A stretch of 64,000 bases of DNA from contig JAKSYS010000231.1 in the NCBI GenBank assembly GCA_022925895.1, forward strand, positions 1 through 64,000, written 5' to 3'. Source of the stretch: Fragilaria crotonensis (taxonomy: Eukaryota > Bacillariophyta > Fragilariophyceae > Fragilariales > Fragilariaceae). Below, in pieces: positions 34,301 through 46,361 of this stretch (the first letter of the stretch is position 1; each line of letters starts with the position of its first letter). The translations under genes were made by a program, and so were the position numbers. The notes below the pieces were generated by a model that was not told the origin of the DNA, did no database searches, and worked only from the letters and a program-made list of their open reading frames with translations.

Positions 34301-34802
34301 GCCCTCCCTCATCGGAGCAAAAGTTGCAACGAACAACTGACCCCTCAACTTGAAAACTGGTGTTTCCCCGGCCTTATCGAACTAGCTACCCCAAAAGAAG
34401 GGTTTTCCGGGTATTTTTTGTCGTAGTGGCGCATTTATTCCATACTCCAGTTTTTTAGGCAATTCCACCGCACACCGTCATTGGCTGCTCGTAACCTTGA
34501 TACCAACATCGTTGAGGAAGTCAAGAAGTAAGAAGCTTGAGCCCCTTAGGTTGTTTCTTGTTGGTGGCTCAAAGTCCATGAAAAAGCTACAGCAAACAGC
34601 CTTTTTTTGCTGCGTATTATTCTGCTGTCTTTTGTCCTGGAAGTAGTGTAACGGACAAAATAAATGCGACACTACGACAAAAAATACCCGGAAAACCCAA
34701 CTTTCTAGGTAGTTCAATAAGTCCGGGGAACAACTTCTTAAAAAAGTTGATGGTCAGTTGGCTTGTTCGTTGCAACTTTTCACTCCGATAAAGGAGGGCC
34801 TT
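34301..34802. mobile_element. MITE with terminal inverted repeats of about 150 bp
   Basis: 34301-34455 and 34656-34802 are inverted copies. Both read, from the outside in, AAGGCCCTCC, ATCGGAG, AAAAGTTGCAACGAACAA, AACTGACC, CAACTT, CCCCGG(C/A)CTTAT, GAACTA, then GGGTTTTCCGGGTATTTTTT, GTCGTAGTG(G/T)CGCATTTATT. The loop of about 200 bp has no coding sequence. A further partial copy of the AAGTTGC and AAGGCC words continues to about 34970, suggesting a second nested copy. No clear target duplication was found, so the superfamily is not assigned. Confidence 0.75.
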
Positions 34803-35208
34803 GGGGCCCAACTTTTAACAGCAACTTTGTGATGAAAAGTTGAGGTTGGTCCACCGACTTGGTTTTGTGAGCAACTTTTAATCAATAAGGCCGGGACAAG
34901 AGACACAAGAAAGTTGGGGGGTCAGTTTTTAATTGCAACTTTTTGCTCCAAGAAGGCCAGGCCTAACTTGCAGAGTAATTTATGGAGTCAATTTATTTAT
35001 GGGTTCCCTATGTCATACTGTACCTGGTCGTACAAAATTCTGCCGAAAAGTGTGTTCTTTGGGGGGGGGATGGCGGCAGTGTGCCCCTTTTAGAGATCTA
35101 CTACTACTGGCACTCTGTCACACTGTCACTCATAATTACTGTAAGGTTTAATGCCATACGGTAGTACAGTAGACAGTCCCCTATTTTTCTTTGTCTGTCT
35201 GTGACCTG

Positions 35209-35557
35209 TGTTGTAATGTCAGTATATTAGACGATACGATAGGTCATAAACCAAGTATCCTCCTTGTCTAATGTCGTAAACAGAATTGATAACAGAACGA
35301 AAGTCAATCAAACCTTGATCCTATTAACGGGATTGTTTCGAGATAATGATCCCGAAACAATCCTTTTATTGCTACGCATCACTGCTTCCTTTACTGCGAA
35401 CATGCGTAGCTCTACGTTCTTTGTGTTCGTTGGTACCTTTCGTACTACGTCTGACCAAGTGATATTGTGCGGTGTTCCTTGCACTGTACTGTCGTTCACG
35501 GTGTCGGTTACAACTGTAGCTCCGTCCTTATTAGAGTCAAATCGTACTTCTCCAACA
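35209..35557 (-). repeat. LTR of the Copia element (3' LTR in element orientation)
   Basis: 349 bp, beginning TGTTGTAATGTCAGTATATT and ending TCTCCAACA on the plus strand. It matches 41281-41632 almost throughout. Confidence 0.95.
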
Positions 35558-38500
35558 CGCTCCTCGATAGGTATCATAAGGGCGGAAGCAAGGCTGTCGA
35601 CGTGAGCCCTGCCGAGTAACACATCCCGAAAGGTTCGGAACAGATGTCCTTGGAGCGGTTTCGTGAAGAAATCCGCTTACATTTCCAATGTTGGGCAGTG
35701 TCGGATCTGAACCCCTGCCGATTTAATCCGGTCCTTAATCCAAAAGTATCGGATGTCAATGTGTCGTGACTTTGGACCCGCAGAAATCCGACCGTTCGTT
35801 TCGAGCTTGATAGCGCTCTCGTTATCCTGCTCAAAGATATTTTCCGTTGTAGTGTACCCTTGTGCTTCGAGGAACATTTTTACCCAGAGCGTATTAGGTA
35901 GGTAATCGCTCGCCCCAACGAACTCGGCCTCGGTCGAACTTTTGGTGTTCAATTTTTGCTTCGTGGATTTGCAGATTATTCCCCGGTGCCAAACGAAATC
36001 ACACCGCCGGTATGGCTCTTCATGTCGGGGTGCACGGCGAACGACGCATCCACCCAAGTTCGCATGCGACCCATGTCATCGGCCCCGACCGTGTATTCCA
36101 TGTCCATGCTACCGTTTATGTATTCCAATACTCTCTTTAATTTCGAACGGTCCTGTTGGGTGCTCTTTGATACTCGTGTCCACAGAAAAGCAATAGCAAG
36201 TAGCAGGTCAACGCGAGCCCGGATGGCAACATATAACAACTTGGCAGCAACTTTATGGAACGCTTCGGCCTCGTCACTTTCCAACATCGGAGACTGTTCG
36301 TTTACTTCAAATAGGTTCCTTTGGGAAGGTGTAGCTGCTGCACCCGTGATGTTCATTCCCGATTCGAGTAAAGCCTCCTTCAAATATTCTTTCATAGTAG
36401 TCACGGCGGTGCCCTTTCCTGTGTAGCGAATGTTCATTCCAAGGAACACGTGCTCTGCGCACCGTGTCACTGTCATCTTACCGAAACGCTCTTCCATTTT
36501 TTCAATAATAGACGTTACTACCTCTGGGTTTGCATGGGAGATCTTGGTATCGTCAACCTACCATGCAATAGTGCATTGTGTGCCGTCGATCATGCAGTTA
36601 GCGATGCACGAGTCATACGGATTCAGCACAAAACCCATCTCCTGGAGGTTGTTGTAGAACAAGTCGTACCAGAGGAGGGCAGACTTAACGCACCCGTAAA
36701 GTGCCTTCTTAAGTCGAACATACAATACTTTTGTTCCGTTTTCGTAGGCCACGAACTCCTTGTGGCGGGGATTCATGGCGCAGAGTATGTCCACGGACTC
36801 GCCGGTGAACTTCATTACAACAAAATCGTCCATGAGGGCCTTCAAGAATGCACCAGCCACGTCGGCCGTTCCAACGTCGCGTCGCTCATATGCGTCAATA
36901 ATGATCGACAGGATAAGAGCATCGGTTGAGACAGTCGGTGATGCAGTCTGTGACTTGTCGTAAAGTCCTCGTTGCGACCTCCCATCGGCAACGGTGCGTC
37001 CCTTAAGCGACCCGTCACGCTTTTCCTGAATAAGGTTCAAAGCCCGTATCACGGCTTTTCGTTGCTCTTTGGTAAGGGAGCTGGCGTGTATGGCCTCATA
37101 TACATCCTGGTCTTCCAATTGTGCGAATTCCTTCATGAGAGCAGCCTCGGCATACTTTCCATGTTTCTTTAGTGCGGCCTTTGCAGACATCTGAGTCATG
37201 ATGTATCCAAAAATGTATTTCTTGATATCATCCGCACCCATCAATCGCCTGCTTCCTTGCTGAAGTAACTGCATTGGTGGGAAATATGACTTGCTGTTGT
37301 GCGGTGCGTCCATCGCGTGTTTAAAGGTGTCTGGTGCCGCGACGTTTCGTTCTCGCAGGTTGTACGGCCTTTCGAGCGTAGGCGCTCCTTGGTCTGCTGC
37401 CTGTTCAATGGGCGCTCCTTGGTCTTCTGTCGGTTCGATGGGCGCTCCTTGGTCTGCTGCCGGTTCGATGTGTTCGTGAGGGTGGAGCTCGTCCGCCTCG
37501 AAGGGCGCTTCAACAGTCGCGAATGGCGCTCCTTGCGCTCGTTGTTCGCGAGGATGTTCAGTTTCACGAGGCGCGTCGTGACCGCCATAGTCGTCATTGT
37601 CGTCAGAGTCATAAACGTCGTTGTCAGTGTAGGAGTCGTCGTCATCTTCGTAAGGATCATTTACATTCATAATCGCTCCTTGGTCCGCGAGGAGATCGGC
37701 GACTTCATCGTGGTCGATGGGATCGTAGTTGTCGGCGACAAAAGCAACAGGGACGACGTTGGTTGGGGACTCGTAGTCGAGATCGTATTCGGAGTCGTCA
37801 ATGAGCTGGTGTGGCCGCCATTCAACAACAAGGCCAGAGTTCTGGATGAGAGGTTGCCCCTCGTGAAGTGCGAGTGCTTCAACACGGGCAATGGCAGTGT
37901 CCGTCATGGGGAGAGCCGTCCATGCGTGACGTGACAGTTTGTTGCCAGTGGCAAGGGACAAGAAGTAGTAATCGCCCTGGGCATTTCCGGTGGGTGTGAG
38001 GGCAATAGCTCCCAAAGAACGCGCACGGAGAGTGTTGGAAGGGTCGTTATCTTCAAAAACTTGAGCGTAGGTTCCAAACTCGACACGCATGCACTGATAG
38101 TCGGGAGTGCCAACTCCTGTAACAATTGTGGCGGGACTCATGGTGTCAGAGATGCCGTTTTTCCATGGGAATTGGTTAAGGCACCGCACGGCGTCGGCCA
38201 CCATGTGCGTGACAAGCAAACGTGGAAGCCGCTTAAACGGCAATCCGTGAGCACATGAGCGGAGGCGCTCCTTAATTGTGCGAATAGATCGTTCAACCTC
38301 GCCCACGTGGCTATCCGTCGGGACAATGTTGAGAACAATGGGCAGGAGGGAGTCACGAACGCACTCAAGCTCGTGGTCCCCATGGACGTCGCATACGGTT
38401 AGCCCACGGGCTTCGTATATGTGTATCACCTTTCGGAGCACCTTGAGGAGTGTAGGTTTGCTGCGATCAGGTATTGGGTGCGCTGTCCGGAAACCAATCC

Positions 38501-39940
38501 CCCGTGCGACGGTATGAAAGAAAGGTAGCCCTTGAACAAAGAAAATGTCAGCACATAGTGTGACATGTCGGTGGTGCTCCAGTATCGGTGCCGGTATGGA
38601 CGTAGCCACAAAGGTTGGCGCCCGTGGAGCAGCGGCGGATCGCGTGGTCTTTCCTTTAAGTACGGCAATGTCAGGGCCGTAGATAAGGAGGGCTCGCTTT
38701 GCATCATCGGTCGTCACTGGACAGTTTCGAATCAAGTTATTCTTTAGGATCTGCTGGAATTCGACCTCGTCGGGTCGACCAATCTTGCGATAGAGTTCAC
38801 GAGCGGCATCGGCGGACTTTATTTCCCGGCGCGAAAACAATTTCTTTTGCGCTGCTACGGTTGAGACCATCGTATAGTATCCAGTAACATCCTCGTTAGT
38901 ACGGTTGTTACTCTTGTACACGTAAAGGCCTGATGGGTGCTCGAGGAATTTCATCACAGAACCATCAAGTCGGTGAACAAGCAGAGCGGGTTCAGCCGAC
39001 GTATCCATCGTGACCCGACAAACTTTGCGCACCTCGGCAAGGGAAAGAATGTTTGCAATAGATGCTTTGTTATACCATACTTCACCCAGGTTTGGGAAGT
39101 CGCCCACCATGCTAGAGTCTTGATGGCCTCCATTTGTTAGGGCCCTGAGCACATGTTCACCACGGCGAATGTTGGTAAGCATGTTTTCATTCTTAAACAC
39201 AGAGATCGTCGATTGAGAATCGAGGAGGATCCAGGTAGGATCAATCCCGTGCTCGTTGTTACTGACGTCGGCGGCTTGTGCGAGCATAAATGCATACTGG
39301 GTAAGCGTTGTACCTGACATCGTTCCACTTCGGGATCCCGTGGGGCAGTCACCTGCGTAGTGACCGTGCTGTTGGCATGTCCAGCATTGGATGCTATCAT
39401 GCGTCACACCGTTTGTTCCGGCCACAAGGGCGTTGCGTTGCGCGAACGTCATCGCGGTTGCTTCGGGGCTTGCGGCAGGTTGGCTTCGTGAGGCAGTTCC
39501 ACTCCTGTTTGTTGGCGCATTGGTGGGTGTCTTATACATCACCAAGAGACTTTTGGCGGCAACCACATCGGTAGGGTATTCGTCCTTTCCCTTCGCATAC
39601 TGGTTGGCCAGGTCGGTAATGAGCGTTCCGTATCTCGATGCGTCGGCGCTTCGGATTAGAGCGATGGCCAGCGTACGTTCGCGCGCAATATCCTTTCGTA
39701 CCTCGATGCTACGTGCGTTGCCGGCCCTGTCAATCGCCGGGATCAGCTCGTAGTTTGCTGCCACGTTTCCACCGTGAGTCTCAATCGTGTCTGCCCATCC
39801 GAGCAAGCATTTGGCATACTCATCGGCGGACTGTCCAATTAGTTGCTTACATGCGAAACTGTGAGCATCAAGGAGGGAAAGGAATCTGCTTTCATCAAAC
39901 TGTTACCGACTTGATTTGTCAGATTACCGTGTATACCGTT

Positions 39941-40413
39941 GAGGGGTCGGTGATAAGTTACTGGACCACCAGTTAACTGCAGTTAGTTAACCAGTGACTT
40001 GAAATCACGACAGTTAACTAACCAGCTACTCAGTCATACTACTGAAACTTGACTTAACTAAACTGCAACGTCATACTACTGAGACAGGGTGGGGTTAACG
40101 TTAAAGGGTAACTCTGGTCGGAGTAATTATGTACTTACGTCGTAGGAAATGATTGGTGTTCGCAACATAGTTTAAGTGGATATTGATGACGTCATTGTTG
40201 GAACTCAAGAATCCCTCAAAACTCGGGTACTGAGTCTACTACACCACTGGTACCGTCTTATCTGCAATGTTCACAATTAACTGAATACTGGAGGCTAAAA
40301 AACATAAGTATTTCTGCCCGTATTGCAGTACCAGTAACCAACCATAGGTACTTCGTACTAAGTAGCTGACAGCGTAAGTGCAGTATAGTTAAAGTTTAAC
40401 TTCACCGACCCCT
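39941..40413. mobile_element. MITE inserted in the Copia element
   Basis: About 470 bp of noncoding DNA with inverted ends: GAGGGGTCGGTGA, AAGTTA on the left and the inverse of CAGGGGTCGGTGAAGTTAAA on the right. The word CCGTT (possibly CCGTTG) lies directly outside both ends (39936-39940 and right of 40413) and may be the target duplication. The interior is rich in GTTAACT-type palindromes (AGTTAACTGCAGTTAGTTAA near 39971) and contains no reading frame. Superfamily is not certain; the CAGGGG-like start would suit hAT but the duplication is shorter than 8 bp. Confidence 0.6.
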
Positions 40414-41280
40414 GCCGTTGCCGCATTGCTGGCAAGAGCTCGTGTGCGTTTAACATACTCCTTTACTTCCTCAGCAAATATCATCTTCATTGTCTCCCCA
40501 GCGCCTTCTTCCAGATCCTCGGGTAGATTGATCGCAGGCATCTCCATCTTCGAGCGAGGCAAACAAAGGTGCCATGTCTGCGGAGTAGGTGAGGTTCTTC
40601 TTTACATATCCGTCCAGCGCTTCGATTGTCTTCGCGTATTGACGCCGGTCACTTTGTTCCTCAAAGCACTGGAATACGTGACCATTCATGTCGTCGGTGT
40701 TACTACCTGTGAATACGGAGCGGTTGTTGCTCGACGACCCTTGTTGTTGCCCGCTTGCTCCTCGGGTTCGTCCCGCTCGATTTCCACGTTGACGATTACC
40801 TCCTCGTCCTCCGCTTGCATTGTTGGCGCTGCGTCCACTGGTCGCGCTGCCACTTGCCGTTACTTCTGGAGTTGTAGAACTCATCGTTACTTTTGACCAA
40901 TTCTTGTTAGATTGTTCGTTGCTCGCCACGTCTTCACGCCGTTATCCGTTACAAAGTGTACCTGTCCATTGTAGTTGTGTGTGACGGTTGCGGTCTGTGC
41001 TTGCTCTTGGTTCCACTCGGTGCTATCGGACCACGTAGCTGGTTTACGCAGTTTGTTGTTGATTCTAACACAATCACCGCGTCGGAAAACCGGTACTTGA
41101 AGTGCGGGTTCACTGGCGCTGCTTGCGCTGCTGCCTTCCCTGGGTGCTGCGGCTGCTTCAAGCTGCGCTACCCTAATCTTCAGGTTCTGTAGTTCAGCGG
41201 TTAGTTGTGTAACAATGTCTTCTCTCTCCATGGATTGTCAACTTTTTAAACAGTACGAATCTTTCTTTATCTCGAAACAA

Positions 41281-41632
41281 TGTTGTAATGTCAGTATATT
41301 AGACGATACGATAGGTCATAAACCAAGTATCCTCCTTATCTAATGTAGTAAACAGAATTGATAACAGAACGAAAGTCAATCAAACCTTGATCCTATTAAC
41401 GGGGGGATTGTTTCGAGATAATGATCCCAAAACAATCCTTTTATTGCTACGCATCACTGCTTTGTGTTCTGCGAACTAGCGTAGCTCTACGTTCTTTGTG
41501 TTCGTTGGTACCTTTCGTACTACGTCTGCCCAAGTGATATTGTGCGGTGTTCCTTGCACTGTACTGTCGTTCACGGTGTCGGTTACAACTGTAGCTCCGT
41601 CCTTATTAGAGTCAAATCGTACTTCTCCAACA
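41281..41632 (-). repeat. LTR of the Copia element (5' LTR in element orientation)
   Basis: 352 bp. The copy of 35209-35557 differs at roughly ten positions. Followed directly by the target duplication ACCTG. Confidence 0.95.
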
Positions 41633-41637
41633 ACCTG

Positions 41638-41967
41638 TTCCAGCAGTATTCTGAGAATCAGAACCCTGGTACCGATTTGCAACACGCACTGTTTGAATTT
41701 ACTTCCCTAAGTAATTCAAACCATGACTGTTGTTGATAACTTCAACAACACTTGTTTTAGTAGCTATGGACAACAGTCCCCAACCACCACTCAGGAAGTG
41801 GGACTAAGACAACACTTCATTTGTGAGCCTCCAACTAAGAATGTTGGAGATCTCACCTTCATTTTTCATCCTTGTTTAAACTTATAACATTCCCAAACCA
41901 AAAACTGAAAGGGCCTTCACTTCTTAGCATCTACATTTTTCACACTTGTACCATCAAATCTACCGCC
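41638..41967. other. Spacer and probable promoter of the membrane-protein gene
   Basis: This is the region between the Copia target duplication and the start codon at 41968. AT-rich, with no element recognised. Confidence 0.4.
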
Positions 41968-42831
41968 ATGGTGTATCTCTTCAAAACACCATCGCCCAAA
42001 GCTGGACGATCCGTCAGGTTTGCTCCCTCACCCGTCAAGTCCGTCGCCAGACTTTTACCAGTAGGTCCTACATCCTACTGTAACCTTAAGTCTACCGTCG
42101 GCCAGTACTCGCGTACCGACCCCAAACGAATATTGTCAGCCACCAAGAAACGACGGTACCAGTACGACGGCAGGACAGGTGCTGGGATCATTGGCGAAGG
42201 AACATTTTATGAATTATTAATAAAACTGTATAAGATTGAATATTATGCCGAAGACCCGAACACCAAACAATTGTTCGATTACCTGTATATACCGGTCCGA
42301 ACCCAGGATGGGTTCTGGAAGGCAGCGACATATCTCAACTCAGATCTCACCATGTGCAGCGATTTGGGAGAAGGATCACGCTGTTGCGCCTTTTATTCAG
42401 CGGTTGGTACCCTTTTCACAGTAAGTTCCTTATGGAGCGTACGTTATGGAGTCGACTTGGCGTTGTCTACCAGGGGTTGTCGCGTTTATATGTGTTTGTT
42501 CGTGGTTTACTGGAGAATACTCGTTTTCGATCCTGATTTCCCTCGCAATCAAATAATGAGTCACTTACAATTGCGCACTTCGTTACTTTAGCTTTGGGTC
42601 GGTATCCTGATTAGTCAGCAACCATTTTTCATTGCAGGCATTGAGGATGCTCAAGAAGCGAAGAAGAATGCCTTTGGTGCTATGGGAATGTTCGCTGTCA
42701 CATTCCTTGTGTCTTTAGCTGGTATCTGGTATGACTCGAACTACAAGAAAGACCCTGCCGTGTCAGACGAGGCGGCAGAAGGCTACCAACTTAGCGCTGG
42801 AGATGTGCCAACGTATGGAACATCTGCATAG
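41968..42831 (+). CDS. Small two-pass membrane protein, function unknown, two exons
   Basis: Exons 41968-42420 and 42592-42831 joined by a GT-AG intron of 171 bp (GTAAGT ... TTTAG), giving a predicted 230-residue protein. The start ATG sits in CCGCCATGG, a strong context. The N-terminal half is basic and Pro/Ser-rich (MVYLFKTPSPKAGRSVRFAP), compatible with an organelle-targeting or cytosolic tail. Two hydrophobic stretches follow: FYSAVGTLFTLWVGILISQQ, which spans the splice junction, and MGMFAVTFLVSLAGIWY near the C-terminus. The join restores an uninterrupted frame, which supports the intron. I do not recognise the family. It could be a plastid or mitochondrial membrane protein, but nothing in the sequence decides this. 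It converges on TBCE. Confidence 0.75.
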
Positions 42832-42894
42832 ATGCAGACTCCAGCCGATTTCAATCCTTGGAGAGCCCACCTTCTTTAAGCGTATCCTAGATAC

Positions 42895-43350
42895 CGGCCC
42901 CTGAACGCAGTCTCCAGAAATCCTTTGTGTCAAGCCTAGAAATTGCGTATTAGTGGGTCTTAGGGTAAATCGCGTTATTCTCATTCGGAAGTACTATGTA
43001 TGGTACTGTAACTGTTAGATGTCATCATCTGAAAATTCTGCCAGTACTCGACGAGGGACTTAGAGAACATGATAGCCAAGAAGGTTCTCGCAGCTCTGAG
43101 TATGCATACGTCTTTTTTTGCCCCTGAACGCAGTCTCCAGTCTCCAGTAATCCTGTGTCAAACCTCTAGAAATTGCATATTAGTGCGGGTTTTAGGGTAA
43201 AGCGCGGAACTCTCATTCAGAAGCACCCATGTAGTGCAAATGTTCAAAGTTACCAAATCAAAATTCTGCCATTACTCGAAGAGAAACTTAGAGAACTATG
43301 ATAGCCATGAAGAAGCTTCCCACAGTTCTCAGTACGTCTTTGTAGCCGCC
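42895..43350 (+). repeat. Diverged tandem duplication, unit about 230 bp, 3' of the membrane-protein gene
   Basis: 42895-43115 and 43122-43350 share GCCCCTGAACGCAGTCTCCA, AATCCT...TGTGTCAA, CTAGAAATTGC(G/A)TATTAGTG, TTAGGGTAAA, TCTCATTC(G/A)GAAG, AATTCTGCCA, TACTCGA and GATAGCCA words. The duplicated segment probably includes the gene's 3' untranslated region. Identity by eye is about 80%, so the event is old. Confidence 0.75.
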
Positions 43351-43603
43351 GAGTCCTGCACTTTTGAACGACGAACGCTACACTGAGACTGCCATCGCTA
43401 TTTGACGACCAATTTTGCCACCGGATCCTTGTCCGCGACGAAATTGAGCAGTCTTCAACGCAGGTTTTGTTGCAGTGTCGCGGGAATCTGCGTGAGTTGC
43501 GTCATGACTAAGTATACCCAACTAAGAGGAACTACAAGCTACTGGAGTACAGCATGGCAGTCGTATGATTTTGAAGTACTGAAACGTTGCATTCCCGTCA
43601 GAA

Positions 43604-45413
43604 TCAAATCAATCCTTGTTTTCTTAACCCTTTCTGCATTTCATGCCTTGCGGATAATTCATGTTCTTGCTCTGAAACTCGTCGCTGGTGACACTCGCGT
43701 TTCTTCGCCACGTTCGCGGTAATACTCCAGAGATCGATCTCGTTCATGATAATCTCGCCTCCGTCACTGACACCGTAGTAGCCCAAGGTGCATTCGTTAT
43801 CCTTGAGCTCTGTAGGAAATGCCTCACCCTTGACGAAATGGTGATGTTAGTGAAAGGTGCACATCATGTGTGCACAGTCGGTGTAAGTCACTCACCTCTG
43901 ATTTGCAGTGCAAGACTTGAAGATCAAAATCTAGTCCGAATGCCCGTGCACACAGAGCCTTCAGTCGTCCGACGGTCAGCGAAGTCGGAAGTCTCTTTTG
44001 CAGGGGTTGCTTCTCGCAACTTTCTGACGCGAGACTCGTGATCGTCACATTAACTGTATACGACGTTAAGCTTTCACCACCAAAACGATTACCCTGCAGT
44101 ATCATGTCTTGCTGAAACTGCTCCATTAATCGAACAAATTGAGGGTGGTTCGTGGCCAAGAAATGATCCTTGTCCATGCCAAGCTTGTCAGTAAGGAGCA
44201 ACTCTTGTGCTACATGCATGACATACCTTTTCTCGGCCTCCGAGCGCTCCTTCACCGATATCGGCGACGAATTTACAACAGTTATGAAAGGAAATCGAGC
44301 GATGATCATGAAGCGTGCCTCTGAGACGCCAATGGAAGAAGTAAGAGGCGTATCACGGAGCGATAGCGATTCAACTGACGGCAACGATTGCAATCCTTGC
44401 AGGTTTTTCCAATCATCGACAAGTATTCCGGCCAAGCTCAGATTCTTCAGTCTTCTAAATTTCCCATCATCAGTCCATAAAGGGATGAAGGCAATTGGAT
44501 TGTAGTTTATCAGGAGACTCTCCAAGCAAGGAAGATCCGAGAATTTCTTGATCTGACTATTCCACGAGGTGAGACAACATGAGGATACGTCGAGACGACA
44601 GAGTTTGCGAAATCCATATACAACTTCCACAGATGCCAGATCGGACAAATCATTTCCAGCCACGCACAATTGCTCCATGCACGGAAATATTTCATTCAAA
44701 TTCTGAATGGTCACAAACGATTTCACCCCACACGAGCAAACGTTGAGATGGGACAACCGCCCATGCACGACTCCCGGTGACTGTTGTAGATCGCCCAGTC
44801 GATTGGCCGCTAAACTCAAACAAGTAAGATTTGGAAAAGCGCGGAGAATCCCGGGCAAAATATTCCAATCACAAAGCAGGTTGCCTCCCAAGTCCAAGTC
44901 CAATACTCGCGTCAGGGCTTGGAAGGTTGGGTCAATCGATGAAACACCCATGTTTCTCAATGATATTCTCGATAATGTGTCCACTCGTTGCCGTTCTCTG
45001 AGTTCCATTTCTCCATAAAGCTCGATTTTCTTCTCCCTGCCCGAAGATGTCAGTGCAGAGTGCGGAAGAATGTTTTTGGGTGCAACTAGAGGAGCATCAG
45101 GTTCAACATATTTTGTTTGAAGTACGGATAAGTTCAAAGGTATTCCTGTGTCAATTTTGCTGATTTTCAAGAAGCTGCCCCCTCTGCTAGAGAAATGTCG
45201 AATAAGCTGCTTCGTTTGCCGGCAAATCACACTGCCGTCGTGTTTTCCCCTACTCGGATCGTCCCACGAAATTCCAACGTAGACCTCGCTTTGATTCTTG
45301 GCCGACGCCACGGAACCGAGATACTCCACCGTCCCGCAAAATCCATCGATATCGCGAACTCGAGTTTTTCCAACGAGAATATGTTGCACACATGCATCAA
45401 CTGTGAGAGACAT
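43604..45413 (-). CDS. TBCE: Tubulin-folding cofactor E, two exons
   Basis: A cytosolic chaperone that binds alpha-tubulin and, with cofactors C and D, assembles or dismantles tubulin dimers. Domain order is diagnostic: an N-terminal CAP-Gly domain (residues about 10-85, VYVGISWDDPSRGKHDGSV), leucine-rich repeats (about 150-380, with LDLDLGGNLLCDWNILPGIL and the following repeats), and a C-terminal ubiquitin-like domain. The ubiquitin-like domain is split by an 88-bp intron (43808-43895 on the plus strand; GTGAGT ... CAGAG in gene sense): exon 1 ends HCKSE and exon 2 continues LKDNECTLGYYGVSDGGEII. Exons are 45413-43896 and 43807-43604, about 573 residues. The last 40 residues beyond the domain are basic and not conserved in the family, so a further intron or an earlier end is possible. 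It diverges from the ARM gene. Confidence 0.9.
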
Positions 45414-46361
45414 GTATACTATTGAAGTCAGCGCCGAATGCTATGGATTTGTTGAAGGACTGTTAAGAGTTAAGAGTGATGAGAGGATGCTCCACCAGTA
45501 CAACTCCATCACGTTTAGGGGTACGCCGCCCAGTAGCCCAGTAGGTAAGTCTCTAGTAGCTACCGGTACAAGGTAGGTAGTACTCGTATGTAGGATAGTC
45601 TTGGATTCTAAGACAGTATGAACATATAGTAGTGCTCCAAGGACGTTCGTAGTACGTACTCGTAGCTCGTAGTACACATGTCACATGTGTATGATATATA
45701 TGATGTGCGAATTAATGGATAGTGCAGTGAATATGATAGTGAATATGTGAATATAGCATACAAGATATGGAATCTGGAGTCTGGAATACGGCAGTACTCC
45801 GATTATGTAAAACTACTGCTTTATATCATACTACTCCCTGGTCTAATGCAGTAGTATGACATACCGTATGTACTACTATGTGGTATCTGGTACCCAGGAG
45901 TACTGGAGTACCACTACTGGCACTCCTTCCGTTTGCCATCCCTGTGTGGCGCACGTCGGCCTCTTGACAGGGATGCGAGTGGAGGAGCCAAGAGCCAACG
46001 CACACTTCTACAATTCAAAAATGTGCTGATGACATTTGGGATTGATATCAAATATTCATATCTGTGTAATAAAAGAGGCTCTCCATCATTTCAATCAAAA
46101 AATTCATGCGAAATTTTGTTGGGACGAGACTCCCCTGTTCCACTGTCTTCCGTTGCGTTGATTTTTGATTTGTTTCCTCCGTCCTGGGAGAGTAATGCGC
46201 GATATATCTACTGGTAGTAGAGTATTGCACATGTACCAGCCCACAACCTGGTACGTCTACCTGGTTTGCTTTTAGTGAGCCGCCAACCCTCAAAATCTAC
46301 TTTGCGCCGTTCTTGAACCAGGCTATTTCAGAAAAAGGCAACAGTCCTTGCTTCTAACGCC
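45414..46361. promoter_or_regulatory. Divergent spacer between TBCE and the ARM-repeat gene
   Basis: A 0.95-kb region that must carry the 5' signals of both genes. It is rich in GTAC, TAGTAC and ACATGT palindromic words (45540-45700 and 45780-45920). A sequence with CTTGACAGGGATGCGAGTGG and downstream T-rich DNA lies at 45960-46190. No gene was recognised. Confidence 0.4.

Larger units (their letters stand above)
35209..41632 (-). mobile_element. LTR retrotransposon, Ty1/Copia (diatom CoDi-like), with both LTRs and target duplication
   Basis: A 6.4-kb Copia element on the minus strand, bounded by two LTRs (35209-35557 and 41281-41632) starting TGTTG and ending CAACA, with the 5-bp target duplication ACCTG on each side (35204-35208 and 41633-41637). 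Parts in coding order: Gag (about 40.5-41.2 kb); the CCHC zinc knuckle CWTCQQHGHYAGDCP; the protease region (WILLDSQSTISVF); integrase; reverse transcriptase (about 36.6-39.8 kb); and RNase H (about 35.7-36.1 kb, KLNTKSSTEAEFVGASDYLP). Integrase lies before reverse transcriptase, as in Copia. The two LTRs are roughly 97% identical by eye, so insertion is fairly recent on an evolutionary scale. The copy is a fossil, broken in a handful of places, and a MITE sits inside it at about 39.94-40.41 kb. Confidence 0.93.

Noticed and set aside
37299-37934. 211-codon plus-strand frame within the Copia element
   Set aside because: It is a shadow of the repetitive, acidic linker of the element's coding strand.
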